64,000 bases of DNA from Closterium sp. NIES-65 (GCA_948144175.1 CANXME010002005.1:372001-436000), one strand, 5' to 3'; numbered from the stretch's first letter, positions 30,005 to 41,983 are shown. Program-made: numbers and translations. Notes: generated by a model not told the origin, from the sequence alone.

Positions 30005-31834
30005 CAGCAGCAGCAGCATTCTCGGGACATCCCCCCCGCTCAGCAGCTTCGTGAGTGGTACGCTGCGCGTCAGCGTGGTGGGGGTTTTGGTCCGTGCACC
30101 TACGTCCTTCGCACCAGCGACCGCGCGGGTGAGCAGTGTGGGGGTGCCTACTCCACCCAGCGCTGCTTTGGCCGCCTGACGGACGCTTGGCGTCACCAGT
30201 TCCCGGAGGCCGCTGAGATCCCCCGCTGGGGAGAGCTGTCTAGGGCAGGTGTAGCTATCTTTGATCTTGACTTTGATGCTATTCTTGCTGCCATGTATGC
30301 TGTGACTTCTAGTGACGAGGGTGACTGTTACCGGTGTTTCCCGCCCGATCCGGGCATTGAGACTGCTGCTCTAGGTGCTGGTGAGGCTGCTGCTCTAGGT
30401 GCTAGTGCGGCTGTTGCTCTAGGTGCCAGTGCGTCTGCGTTCTCAGGTACTGGTGAGTTTGCGCTCTCAGGTACCGCGTCGGCTTCGGCCTCCCTTACCT
30501 TCACACTTAACTCAGGGGCTTCTCGCTCCTTCTTTCGAGACCGCACCACACTCACGCCGCTTGGTCGGCCGGTTGCAGTCTCCCTGGCAGACCCCTCTGA
30601 GGGTCCTGTCCTCTCTCAATTCTCCACTGTCCTCCCGTGTCCGGCTGCCCCCTCTGGCACCTTGTCTGGTCTTTACCTCCCCTCGTTCTCTACGAACTTG
30701 GTGAGTGGTGCTGACCTGCAGGATGCGGGGGTTCACCCGTTTACTCCTGCGAGTCAGCGGGTGACCCACTGCTCGGACGCTCGCACAGGCCGGCACCTGG
30801 CCACGTTTACGCGTCGGCCGGGGTCGAGCCTCTACACCCTGACCACTGAGTCTCCTCCTGTCCCTGCGTCTGGTGAGGTAGCTGCGTCGGGTCAGGTGTT
30901 TGCTGCAGCGTCCAGGTCTGGTCCTGAGTCTGCCCCCTGCTCGTGTCGCCTCCTGTCTCACGAGACTCTCTTGTGGCACCACCGTCTTAGTCACCCCTCC
31001 CTGCCTCGTCTCCGAGGCATGGCTTCCCGTGTCCTTGTCTCTGGTCTTCCCCGGTCCCTCCCTCCCCTTCCTTCGGGGCCTGGTCCTTCCTGTGTCCCCT
31101 GTGTCGAGGGGCGGCTACGGGCTGCTCCTTACTCCTCTCCGTTTCTCCCGACAGAGGCCCCGCTGCAGACGCTTCACATGGACGTGTGGGGCCCGGCCCG
31201 CGTCCGTGGACAGGGTCACGAGCGCTACTTTCTGCTGGTGGTTGACGACTACTCGCGTTACACCACAGTCTTCCCCTTGCACAGCAAGGGCGATGTCACT
31301 AAGGTGTTGATCAACAGGATCCGCGCAGCTCGTCTCCAGCTCAGGAGGAGCTTCGGCTCGGACTTTCCTGTTCTGCGTCTGCACTCTGACAGAGGCGGAG
31401 AGTTCTCCTCTGGCCTTCTGCGAGCCTACTGTCGTGCGCGAGGCATCCGCCAGACCTTTACGCTTCCGGACTCTCCACAGCAAAATGGGATTGCTGAGCG
31501 CCGCATTGGCATGGTCATGGACGTCGCTCGTACGTCCATGATGCATGCGGCTGCCCCCCATTTTCTGTGGTCGTTTGCGGTTCGGTACGTGGCGCATCAG
31601 ATCAACCTTCACCCCAGGGTCTTCAGGCCGGAGACCTCCCCAGCCTTGCTGTGGACGGGGAAGGTAGGCGATGCGTCTGCGTTCCGTGTCTGGGGATCTC
31701 GGGCGTTTGTCCGCGACTTGTCTGCGGACAAGCTGTCCCCTCGTGCTGCTCCTTGTGTCTTCCTTGGCTTCCCCCCTGACGCGCCAGGGTGGCAGTTCTA
31801 CCATCCCACCTCTCGTCGTGTTCTGTCCTCTTAG
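30005..31834 (+). pseudogene. copia Cys/His finger, protease and integrase (element H)
   Basis: The frame continues with the C-X13-C-X3-Y/H-X4-C region (the histidine is tyrosine here, GGAYSTQRC), then protease FTLNSGASRSFF. The catalytic aspartate is asparagine. Pre-integrase and integrase core follow (MDVWGP, HSDRGGEF, QQNGIAERRIG). It ends at a TAG (31832-31834) where B has CAG. Confidence 0.85.
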
Positions 31835-32529
31835 GTTGTCACGTTTGACGAGTCGGTCCCCTACTACCGCCTCTTCCCCAACCGCACTCCTTCCCTCCCC
31901 CCGCCACCACTCTTCCTTGTGCCAGGTCCCCCCCCGGTAGACCCCCTCCCCCCTCAGGGTCCAACCCCTTCAGGTGTGTCCCAGGTAGACGCGGTCGAGC
32001 CGGTCGAGGTTACTGGTGACTCTGGTGCTGCTGTGGGTGCTGAGCCTGGGTGTGCTGACTCTAGGGGTGCTGCGCGGGTGGGTACTACGCCTGGGGGTGC
32101 TGGGCCTTCGGGTGGTACTGCTGGGGTGCTGAGCTTGGGGGTGCTGCGCCTGGGGGTGCTGAGCCTGGGGGTGCTACGCCTGGGGGTGCTGAGCCTAGGG
32201 GTGCTACGCCTGTTCGTGCTGCTCGCACTAGTGGCCGCGGTTTGCGTCAGCGTCCTCCTCCTGTCCCTGGCACGCACCGGATGTCTCTACGACCGTCCAC
32301 TGCTCCTCTGCGTTCCCCTTTGCCTTCTCCTCCTGAGTCCTCTCTTCTTGCACTTGCCGACCCGGAGTCGAACTCTCTTCGTGTTGCCAGTCCTACTTTC
32401 ACGCGCTCCTTGCTACTGTCGTCACTGACCCCTCCTTTGAGTCCACTGCTGCGTCTGCTCTTGTTGCTGAGCTCGTCGACTTTGTTGCTTGTTGTCGTCT
32501 AGACTACGCTGCTAGTCTTGTCGCTGAGT

Positions 32530-33136
32530 CTGCCTCTGTCTGTCCTCCGTCCGTCGGGGGTGAGTGTGCTCTTGGCACGGACGTCCTTGAGGACAGGCAG
32601 GAGGAGTTCCAGTGTCTGGGTGCGGCTTCACCTCATCTCACGTCCGTACTGCTTACCCCTAAGGGAGACCCGGATGCACTAGACATCCCGACTCCGCGCT
32701 CTTACGTGGAGGCCGTAGAGGGTCCCTACTCCTCTCAGTGGCAGGCAGCTATGGATGCAGAGATGGCTTCCTGGAAGTCCACAGGCACCTACGTTGACGC
32801 GGTTCCCCCTCCTGGGGCGAACATCGTCAGTGGCATGTGGATCTTCAGGGTGAAGCGGCCGCCGGGCTCTCCACCTGTTTTCACGGCGCGGTACGTGGCT
32901 CGTGGCTTCAGTCAGCGGCAGGGAGTTGACTACTTTCAGACCTTCTCTCCCACCCCGAAGATGACCACTCTTTGGGTGCTGCTACACGTAGCAGCTCAGC
33001 GTGACTACGAGCTTCACTCCCTTGACTTCAGCACTGCTTTCCTGCAGGGTAGCCTGCACGAGGAGATCTGGTTGCGCCGTCCACCTGGCTTCACTGGGAC
33101 TTTCCCTCCTGGCACCCAGTGGAGCCTCCGACGGCC
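32530..33136 (+). pseudogene. copia reverse transcriptase, truncated (element H)
   Basis: The RVT_2 N-terminal half is present (MASWKSTGTYVDAVPPPG to GTQWSLRRP). It is then joined at about 33136 to the last part of RNase H in another frame. The frame across the junction reads nonsense; the RNase H end (ALRYFLARELQQRGQLRLAY to FTKALAP) is at 33137-33319. The YVDD box is deleted. Confidence 0.85.
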
Positions 33137-33506
33137 ATTGCTCTCCGCTACTTTCTTGCTCGTGAGTTGCAGCAGCGTGGTCAGTTGCGACTTGCGTACG
33201 TGGCCTCTGAGGCCAACACTGCTGATATCTTCACTAAGGCACTTGCGCCTTGTGATCATCAGCGCTTCTGTACTCAGCTTGGTCTTGTACCTGTCTTGCC
33301 ACACTTACTCACTTCTTGACCTTGCTTGTACTGTGACATATATATATACTCCTGCTCTTGCTTGTTTAGCCTGTTATATATATATGTGTTCCTGCATGTG
33401 AACTGGCCTTCTGGCCTTGAACTTGTGCTCGGAATGTGTGGTGACTTTGTGATCCACCCTGAGCTTTGCTTTGTTTTTCTTGACTGGTCTTGTGACCCCT
33501 TGTTCT

Positions 33507-33527
33507 CCCCCACTTTGCCTATGGGGG
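33507..33527 (+). other. Polypurine-tract hairpin of element H
   Basis: CCCCCA/TGGGGG arms with a 9-base loop, two bases before the 3' LTR. Confidence 0.55.
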
Positions 33528-33529
33528 TA

Positions 33530-33650
33530 TGTCAAATTATAATGTTGTATAGGCTATAGTGGGGTAGCCTATATGGGGTACACATTTCTAGGGTTGCATA
33601 TTTGTATCACTTTCGTTCCTTAGTCAACCATTCTCGTTTCAGTTTTCTCA
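33530..33650 (+). repeat. 3' LTR of element H (121 bp)
   Basis: Pairs with 27758-27878. Followed by target-site copy AGCCA. Confidence 0.93.
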
Positions 33651-33655
33651 AGCCA

Positions 33656-36211
33656 ATCACACTGCGGGAGAGCCCGCCACATGACAATCAACACTACGTA
33701 CCGGTGGGATGGAAGGAAGACGAAGACCCCTTCTTCCACAGGCGCTACAAGGCAACACTGGTGACTCCACGACTGGCGCTACTTCTGTGCAGAAACAACA
33801 CCGACAATTACAACACCTGGTACCTAGACAGGTGCCACGGGCAGCACATGGTGGGATCCACGCGATACGTCTCAAACCCGAGCCGCGCTCCCGCAACTTA
33901 CGTCACCGTCGCCAACAACGAGCAACTACGCACTAATGCGCAAGGCATCGTGGTCCTGCGAGCATGAGACAGCAACACACACATCTCGTTCAATGACGTA
34001 CTCTACGTCCCAAACCTTCGCTTCAACCTCCTCTCGGTAGGACAACTTCGCGACTGCGGTGTCATTCTCACCACGGACCTCGCCACACGGACCTCATTCT
34101 CACCTACGCTCCCCCTGACACACCGCCCGAATCGTTCAAATACCTCGGACGAGCCCGCTCAATCAACGGGATCTACATCCTAGACTTCGATGTACCTTCC
34201 TGCCAAGCATCATCCGACGAAATGGTGGACCTCATCCCTCTCTAGTTCGCCTACATGGATGAGAAAGCATGGGAGCACCCAGACGGACGACCGTGGGTTC
34301 GCCGCAGTCCTCATCCCCGCAAGATCAACCTGCATGAGCCAGACATCAATGGCCTCTGTACAACATGTCACACACCCACGGCGAGCCACACGAAGCAAGT
34401 TGAAAAGGAGTACACAGCAATCCAGGAAGCGGAGAGTGCCAAGGCAGAACCTGCAGGCATGGCTGAAGAAGAACTCGTTGTGTCATCTTACCACATTTTC
34501 AGTGAGCCAAACAACAATCTCGGACATCAGCGGGTGGAGAGACCAAGGCCCTATTCGGAAACGCTCCGGTTCGTCCTCGAAGCCAACACCAGCACCTTCG
34601 ACGAAGAAGGACGACCGCGCCCGTACACTCGTGAAGTCTACCGCCGCGAGATTGACCTGGCCTGGAAGGATCCTAACGCAGAAGGGGAGCTGAGCGTCAA
34701 GGAAGAAAAGGACACGGCCCGGGCAGAAAAGAAACAAAAGTTGTATGAGGAGCGTATCGCGGCAGGATGGGACGAAGAATCAGCCCGAAGTGGAGAATGG
34801 GGAGACGAGGATTTCGAACCGGAAGGCGGCGCAACCTGGGCATCCGCCATTGGAGCATGGGGAGCTAGCGCAAGCGGCACGGTCACCATGAGAGGATGGG
34901 GAACAACAGAGCCCGAAGAAGGGGAGCTCACACAAGAAGAACTGGAGGAAGCTGAATGAGAGATGAAAGCTGAGCGTGGAGAAGAATCACCTGTCAGAAT
35001 CCCAACCACTAGACCATTGGGATAAAAGGGCTTGTTTCAGTAGCGGGTCAGTGCGCCCATAACCCCCCAGGCGAACGTGCCTGTAACCCTCTCCAGGATC
35101 AATCGGGCATCCACAGTGCAGATCTACTGACAACACCACGCGTTGCCATTCCTCTCGGACGACCCCCACGCACCTGCGAACGACCTCGCTTACCTCACCG
35201 CTGGAGTGTTCACTGGTCGGAGATTGAGGAGGGGAATATACCACCAACTCCTCCGCGGGACTCACTTGGTCCAATCTCTCGCCCAGATCCGTTCGCTCGC
35301 TTCATTGAAGGCACCACGACCCCACTCACCGTCATCCCCGACCGTGAATTTCTCGCCCTCTATCTCACAACGGCACCTGCGGAAGGGGAGACAACGGCAG
35401 AAGCAGAAGCAGAGGAGACGAACAATAAAGCAGAACCAGGAGAAGAGGAAGAACCCCCACTCCAGATCCCGCAACTTACCGAAGAAGAAGTAGCGGAACA
35501 CTACACACGCTACAAGCGCACCTCCGGCATCTGCGCCGAAGATGACCTCTGGCACCAACGACTAGGGCACTCCTCTCGCTAGATCCTCGCCAACTGCCTC
35601 CATGCCAAAGTGTTTCCGCCAGGAGCACTACTGCGCCCCGATGGAATAGAACCGCACAACACTTCACACCAAATCACTTGCACCGTTTGCCCCACAGCTG
35701 CGCTCTCCCACAGCGCCTACCCCTCTTTGGAGCCGAGCACCAACCGTTACAAGAAGGTGGAGAAGGTGTACAGCGAATTCATCGTGCTCACCTGCGACGG
35801 ACTCAACGGCAAAAAATACATACTGACCTTCATCGACGCCTACTCGCGCCACGTGTGGATCGCCAATGTCGACACTTGCTCCAAGGCTCCGGAAGTGTTC
35901 CGCATCTTCCTCGCGCACGCGCAGTGACACTCAGGAAGGAAGCTGAAGATCTGGCAGAGCGACGGGGCCAAGGAATTTTGCAGCAACGAACTGGAGAGTG
36001 TCCTCACCGAGAAAGGGATCAAACATGAGATCTCTCTCCCATACGCTCACCAGCAGCAAGGCGTCGCAGAGAGGGTCAACCGCACCCTCATGACAAAAGT
36101 CCGCACCCTCATGAACCAGTCCGCTCTGCCAAAGAAGTTTTGGCCCTACGCCATGAACCACGCGGTGCGTCTGCACAACCTTCTCTCCACCATCGCCAAC
36201 AGGGAAAACCT
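33656..36211 (+). pseudogene. protease to integrase of element C, with long unusual spacer
   Basis: In order: a decayed protease (WYLDRCHGQHMVGSTRY, where copia has DSGA) and DVLYVPNLRFNLLSVGQL (34000-34060). A spacer of nearly 1.5 kb follows with an acidic, tryptophan-rich frame (34255-34959) and an acidic stretch (35280-35540). Pre-integrase WHQRLGHSS and its CTVC pair come next. The integrase core has DAYSRHVWIA, WQSDGAKEFC and QQQGVAERVNRTLM. Stops at 33965, 35580 and 35925 break it. Element I interrupts it at 36211. Most copia families have a much shorter protease to pre-integrase distance. Confidence 0.75.
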
Positions 36212-36343
36212 TGTCAGAACATTATAGCTTACTTATTTGTGTAGGCTATAGTGGGGTATCCCATAGGGGGTACAACCCAATTAGGGTTTCATATTTGTAC
36301 TCACTTCATTCATAGTTCATTCATTCTCGTTCAGTTATTCACA
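36212..36343 (+). repeat. 5' LTR of element I (132 bp)
   Basis: Starts TGTCAGAACATTATAGC and ends TTATTCACA. Shared core GTAGGCTATAGTGGGGTA and TTAGGGTTT inside. Confidence 0.92.
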
Positions 36344-36391
36344 TGGTACAGAGCAGGTTCCCCTGTGGGAACTGTGCCTAGGGCCCACCAC
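36344..36391 (+). promoter_or_regulatory. Extended initiator tRNA-Met complementary region (I)
   Basis: TGGTACAGAGCAGGTTC, then CCTGTGGG, then GGGCCCACCAC at 36381-36391. All three are in tRNA order (acceptor/T-arm, anticodon 3' strand, anticodon 5' strand). Confidence 0.72.
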
Positions 36392-36469
36392 TCGAAATCT
36401 TTTTTCCTGCCCGAAGCGCACTCATCCCGAGTCGCGCCTCGGGCCACTCCTTCCCCGAGCCGCCCTAGC

Positions 36470-37135
36470 GGCCGGCCTTACCCTCGCGGCCCCGCCACCC
36501 AGTGAACGCGGCCCCGCCGCCTCTTCTCTCGCGGCCCCGCCGCCCAAGCGCTCGCGGCCCCCGCCGTCCCTGATCTCGCGGCCCCGCCGCCCGAGCGCTC
36601 CCGGCCCCGCCGCCCCTGATACGCGGCCCCGCCGCCCAAGCACTCGCGGCCCCCGCTGTCCCTGATCTCGCGGCCCCGCCGCCCCAACGCTCCTGGCCCC
36701 GCCGCCCCTGATACGCGGCCCCGCCGCCCCAGCGCCCGCGGCCCCGCCGTCCCTGATCTCACGGCCCCGCCGCCCCAGCGCTCACGGCCCCGCCGCCCCT
36801 GATCTCGCGGCCCCGCCGCCCCAGCGCTCCTGGCCCCGCCGCCCCTGTTACGCGGCCCCGCCGCCCCTGGTCTCGCGGCCCCACCGCCCCAGCACTAACG
36901 GCCCCGCCGCCCCTTGCTCTCGCGCCGCCCGACTGCAGCAGCCGAGCCGCCCACCTGCAGCAGCCGAGCCGCCAGGAGCAGCCGAGCCGCCCAGGAGCCG
37001 CCGAGCCGCCCAGCAGCAGCCGAGCCGCCCAGCAGCAGCCGCGCCGCCCGGAGCCGCTGAGCTGCCTTGCAGCCGCCGAGCCGCCCAGCAGCAGCCGAGC
37101 CGCCCGAGAGCCGGCCGCCCAGCAGCCTAGCGGGC
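36470..37135. repeat. GC-rich minisatellite leader of element I
   Basis: GCGGCCCCGCCGCCC-type units alternate with TGATCTCGCGGCC blocks, then CAGCAGCCGAGCCGCC units near 36930-37130. No gene is seen. Confidence 0.8.
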
Positions 37136-37250
37136 GTTTCGCCAGGCGACCTTCCTCCCGAGCCGCCCGACCTGCCCTGCCCGGTGAGCACTGCACTGCT
37201 GTCACTGCGTACCCTTCCCCTACTGCTTGCACTGCTCCACTGTCGTCGTC

Positions 37251-38196
37251 ATGGCTACACCCAGTGTCCTCGCTTTTGACGCTGAGGGTCGAGCCATTGA
37301 CTTTGAGGTCTGGCTCGACGACCTGCAGCTGTTTTTACAGTGCGACAGGGCCGACGGTCTGTCTCTCTTTGACCTCACCTCTGGCGCCGTCCCTGCCCCT
37401 GCTGCTGATGCTGACGCCACTCTTCGCTCTCAGTGGGCCACACGCGATGCTGCTGCACGTCTTGCTGTGCGTCGCCACCTGCCTACCGCAGAGCGCGCGC
37501 ACTTTAGCCAGTACAAGAGTGCTCAGACCTTGTACGACGCTGTAGTTGCGCGCTACTCTGTGGTCTTGAGTCGGTCGGTGCGGCGTCTGCCCCTAGCAGG
37601 AGACGCCGCTCTGGCAAGGGCAAGGGGGGCAAGGGAGCGGGTGGGGCCAGTGGGGGCGGTGGCGGTGGAGGTGGAGGCGGCGGAGGGAGTGGGGGTGGCG
37701 GTGGAGGTGGTAGCGGGGGTGGGGGTGCTAGTGGCAGCAGTGGAGGTGGGAGTGGCGGCGGCGGTGGCGGTGGTAGCGGAGGTGGCGGAGGTGGCGGCGG
37801 TGGAGGTGGAGGCGGGGGCGGTGGAGGCGGAGGCGGGGGTGGCGGAGGTGGAGGTGGTCGGAGTGGAGCTTCGAAGCGGAGCGGCACTGGTGGTGGTCAG
37901 CGCCAGCAGCAGCAGGAGCAGCGTTCTCGCGACGTCCCCACCCCTCAGCAGCTCCGTGAGTGGTACACGCAGCGTCAGCGCGGTGGGGGTTTTGGTCCCT
38001 GCACCTACGTTCTCCGCACTGGCGACCGCACTGGAGAGCAGTGTGGGGGTGCCCACTCCGCCCAGCGCTGCTTTGGCCGCCTGACGGACGCTTGGCGTCA
38101 GCAGTTCCCGGAGGCCGCGGAGATCCCCCGCTGGGGAGAGCTGTCTAGGGCTGGTGTAGCTACCTTTGATCTTGATTTTGATGCTATCCTTGCTGC
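37251..38196 (+). pseudogene. copia gag (element I), internally deleted
   Basis: Gag starts at ATG 37251. It reads MATPSVLAFDAEGRAIDF to VARYS, then jumps at about 37558 to the region before the glycine-rich tract (VGAASAPSR in the true frame). The deletion shifts the frame, so the open frame to 38084 is largely an alanine/valine-rich shadow of the glycine tract. The Cys/His finger (C-X13-C-X3-H-X4-C) is conserved in the true frame near 38000-38075. Confidence 0.75.
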
Positions 38197-38197
38197 C

Positions 38198-39640
38198 ATG
38201 TATGCTGTGACCATTAGTGAGGAGGGTGACTGTTACCGGTGTTTCCCGCCCGACCCGGGCATTGGTACTGCTGCTCCAGGTGCCGGTGAGGCTTCTGCTC
38301 TAGGTGCCAGTGCGTCTGTGCTCTCAGGTGCTCGTGAGACTGCTCTCTCAGGTACTAGTGCATCTGCGCTCGCAGGTACTGCGTCGGCTTCGGCCTCCCA
38401 CACCTTCACTCTTGATTCTGGAGCGTCTCGCTCTTTCTTTCGAGACCGCACCACACTTACGCCGCTTAGTCGGCCGGTTGCGGTTTCCCTGGCTGACCCC
38501 TCTGGGGGTCCTGTCCTGGCTCGCTTCTCCACGGTCCTCCCGTGTCCGGCGGCTCCCTCTGGCACCCTGTCTGGTCTCTACCTCCCCTCGTTCTCTACAA
38601 ACTTGGTGAGTGGTGCTGACCTACAGGATGTGGGAGTCCACCAGTTCACCCCTGCTAGTCAGCGAGTGACGCACTGCACGGAGGCTAGCACGGGTCGTCA
38701 CCTGGCTACGTTTACACGTCAGCCAGGGTCGAGCCTATACACACTGACCACTGCTTCTCCTCTAGGTGCTGAGTCTGGTAGAGTCCCTTCGTCTGGTCAG
38801 GTGTTTGCTGCAGCGTCCAGGTCTGGTCCTGAGTCTGCCCCCTGTTCGTGTCGCCGTCTGTCTCACGAGACCCTCCTTTGGCACCACCGTCTTGGCCACC
38901 CCTCTCTGCTTCGGCTCAGAGGCATGGCCTCCCGTCTTCTTGTGTCTGGTCTCCCCCGGTCTCTACCTCCCCTTCCTCAGGGCCCTGGCCCTGCCTGTGT
39001 CCCCTGTGTCGAGGGGCGCCAGCGTGCTCCCCCTCACTCCTCCCAGTTTCCTCCGACAGAGGCTCCGTTGCAGACGCTTCACATGGACGTGTGGGGCCCT
39101 GCCCGCGTTCGTGGACTCGGTCACGAGCGCTACTTCCTGCTGGTGGTTGACGACTACTCGCGTTACACCACAGTCTTCCCCTTGCGCAGCAAGGGTGATG
39201 TCACTGAGGTGCTGATCGACTGGATCCGCGCAGCTCGTCTCCAGCTCAGGCAGAGCTTTGGCTCGGACTTTCCTGTGTTGCGTCTGCACTCGGACAGAGG
39301 CGGAGAGTTCTCCTCTGGCCTTCTGCGTGCCTACTGTCATGCGCGAGGCATCCGCCAGACCTTCACGCTTCCGGACTCCCCTCAACAAAATGGGATTGCA
39401 GAGCGCCGCATTGGCATGGTCATGGACGTCGCTCGTACGTCCATGATGCATGCGGCTGCCCCCCATTTTCTGTGGCCGTTTGCGGTCAGGTACGCTGCGC
39501 ATCAGATCAACCTCCACCCCAGGGTCTCCAGGCCGGAGACCTCCAGGTCCCCCCCCGGTAGACCCCCTCCCCCCTCAGGGTCCTGCCCCTTCAGGTGTGT
39601 CCCAGGTAGACGCGGTCGAGCCTGTCGAGGTCACTGGTGA
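38198..39640 (+). pseudogene. copia protease and integrase (element I), truncated
   Basis: Protease FTLDSGASRSFF is intact. Pre-integrase HHRLGHPSLLRLRG and the integrase core (MDVWGP, HSDRGGEF, QQNGIAERRIG) are present. At about 39543 the frame leaves integrase (RVSRPETS) and enters the linker region in a shifted frame, so the integrase C-terminal part is missing. The junction lies in a short C-rich match (CCAGGTCCCCCCCCGG). Confidence 0.85.
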
Positions 39641-40860
39641 CTCTGGTGCTGCTGCGGGAGCTGAGCCTGGGGGTGCTGAGACTGGAGGTGCTACGCCTGC
39701 GGGTGCTGAGCCTGGGGGTGCGGAGTCTAGAGGTGCTGAGCCTGGGGGTGCTGAGCCTGGGGGTGCTGAGCCTGGGGGTGCTGAGCCTGGGGGTGCTGAG
39801 CCTGGAGGTGCTGAGCCTTGGGGTGCTGTGCCTGGGGGTACTGAGCCTGGGGGTGCTGAGCCTGGGGGTGCTGAGCCTGGGGGTGCTGAGACTGGGGGTG
39901 CTCCGCCTGGAGGTGCTTCGTCTCGCCGAGAGCCACTCTCCCCTCAGGAGCTACGTGAGTGGTTTGCCAGGCGCTGAAGGCGTGCTGCTGGTGCTGGAGG
40001 TTCTCCGGCTGCAGAGGGTACTGCTGCCGAGCGTCCCGGCGGTGCCCGTACTGTGGGTGCTGGAGCTACTGGGTCTGAGGGTTCTCCTGGAGCTGGTGCT
40101 GCTGAGGGTGTTGACGCTGAGATTGCCGCTGGAGGTCCGACTGGTGGTGCTCCTGGTGGTGCTGCTGGAGGTTCTGGAGCTACTGGAGGTGCTGCTGGAG
40201 CGGGTACTCCTGCTGGGGGTACTGGTGCTGTCCCTGCTGTTTCTGGCGTCGCCGCGCGGCCCCGGCCGTACTTCGTTCCGCTCCTGCAGCAGGTTCTTGG
40301 TCTTACACCTTCTCCTGGTCCTCCTCCTCCTCCCTTAGAGGGTCCACAGCCTGTCTCGTCACAGTCACAGCTACAGCCTGCCTCACCTTTGCCTGCTCCT
40401 TCTCCCTACGCTGGTCCGACTGGAGGTCTTACTGAGCGTCGTGAGCCTGCGTCTCGTCCTGCGTCGCCTGTTCGTACTGCGCGCACTAGTGGTCGTGGTT
40501 CGCGTCAGCGTCCTCCTCCTGTCCCTGGCACGCACCGGATGTCTCTGCGTCCGTCTACTGCTCCTCTGCGTGCCCCTTTACCTTCTCCTCCTACTTCCTC
40601 TCTTCCTGCTCTTGCCGACCCGGAGTCGGACTCTCTTCGTGCTGCCAGTCCTACTGTCACGCGTCTCCTTGCTACTGTTGTCACTGACCCTTCTTTCGAG
40701 TCTTCTGCTGCGTCTGCCCTTGTCACTGAGCTCGTCGACTTTGCTGCTCGCTGTCGTCTAGACTACGCTGCTAGTCTTGTCGCTGAGTCTGAGTCTGCCT
40801 GTCCTCCATCCGTCGGGGGTGAGTGTGCCCTTGGCACGGACGTCCTTGAGGACTCGCTTA
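39641..40860 (+). pseudogene. Gly/Ala/Pro-rich pol linker repeats (element I)
   Basis: This is the linker between integrase and reverse transcriptase. It contains a tandem GCTGAGCCTGGGGGT array (about 39660-39900, GGAEP repeats) and continues to VLEDS. It then ends at the deletion at about 40852 that removed the reverse transcriptase fingers and palm. Frame changes occur along it. Confidence 0.7.
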
Positions 40861-41794
40861 CGTGAAGTCGGAGCTGTAGAAGAGACACACGTGCACTGAC
40901 CTGGGTGAACTGCGCAGCTACCTTGGCTTGCAGATCACCCGGGACAGAGCACGCCGCACCATTACCCTGACTCAGTCACACATGGTGCAGCAGGTCCTTC
41001 AGCGCTTCGGCTTCACGTACTCCTCGCCTCAGGCCACTCCTCTGCCTACTCGCCACTCGCTCTCAGCTCTGCCTTCGGATGAGTCCGTAGAGTCGAGTGG
41101 CCCGTATGCAGAGCTTGTTGGCTGCCTCATGTACCTGATGACCTGCACACGACCTGACATTGCATACCCTCTCAGCATTCTCGCACGCTATGTTGCTCCT
41201 GGGAGACACCGACCAGAGCACATGACTGAAGCGAAGAGGGTGTTGCGCTACTTGTGCAGTACGTCGGGCATGGGGCTAGTGCTTGGAGGGCGCAGTCCAG
41301 TGGTCCTCACTAAGCACGCGGACGCTTCTTGGGCTGACGACCAGGCTACGCAGCGGTCGTCACAGGGTTACACCTTCGGCTTTGGTTCCGGCTCTGTCTC
41401 GTGGCGGACTACTTGCTCGTCTTCTGTTCTCGGCTCCAGTTGTGAGGCTGAGATCTACGCCGGGGCTATGGCTGCTCAGGAGCTTCGCTGGCTCACCTAC
41501 CTGCTGACCGGCCTTGGAGAGCCGCCTCGTTCTCCTCCAGTCCTGTACGTAGACAACAAGGCCATGCTGGCCTTGTGTCGAGAGTAGGGACTGGAGCACA
41601 GGACAAAGCACATTGCTCTCCGCTACTTTCTTGCTCGTGAGCTACAGCAGCGTGGACAGTTGCGACTTGCGTACGTGGCCTCTGAGGCCAACACTGCTGA
41701 TGTCTTCACCAAGGCACTTGCGCCTTGTGATCATCAGCGTTGCTGCACGCAGCTGGGTCTTGTGCCTGTCTTGCCTCACTTGTTCACTTCTTGA
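40861..41794 (+). pseudogene. copia RT end and RNase H (element I)
   Basis: After the deletion the sequence resumes at VKSEL-stop-KRHTCTDLG and LGLQITRDRA. It proceeds through LMYLMTCTRPDIAYPLS, ADASWADD and SSCEAEIYAGAMAAQE to a TAG at 41585-41587, then ALRYFLARELQQRGQL and ANTADVFTKALAP. The catalytic YVDD region is absent. Confidence 0.82.
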
Positions 41795-41983
41795 CCTTGC
41801 TTGTACCTTGATCTATATATACTCTTGCTCTTGCTTGCTTGACTCTTTTATATCTCTATATATGATCTTGCATGCGAACTGGCCTTGTGGCCCTTGACCT
41901 TGCGCTCGGAATGTGTGGTGACTTTGTGATCCACCCTGAGCTTTGCTTTGCTTTGCTTGACTGGTCTTGTGACCCCTTGTTCT

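Larger units (their letters stand above)
27758..33650 (+). mobile_element. Copia element H, RT-RNase H deletion derivative
   Basis: This is a 5893-bp plus-strand short-LTR copia element closely related to B. LTRs are 27758-27878 and 33530-33650 (121 bp, two differences), with target-site duplication AGCCA at 27753-27757 and 33651-33655. It has two internal deletions, one in the Ala/Gly/Pro linker near 32130-32210 and one at about 33136 that removes the polymerase active site and most of RNase H. Stops in gag and pol and a D-to-N change in protease make it non-autonomous. Confidence 0.93.
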
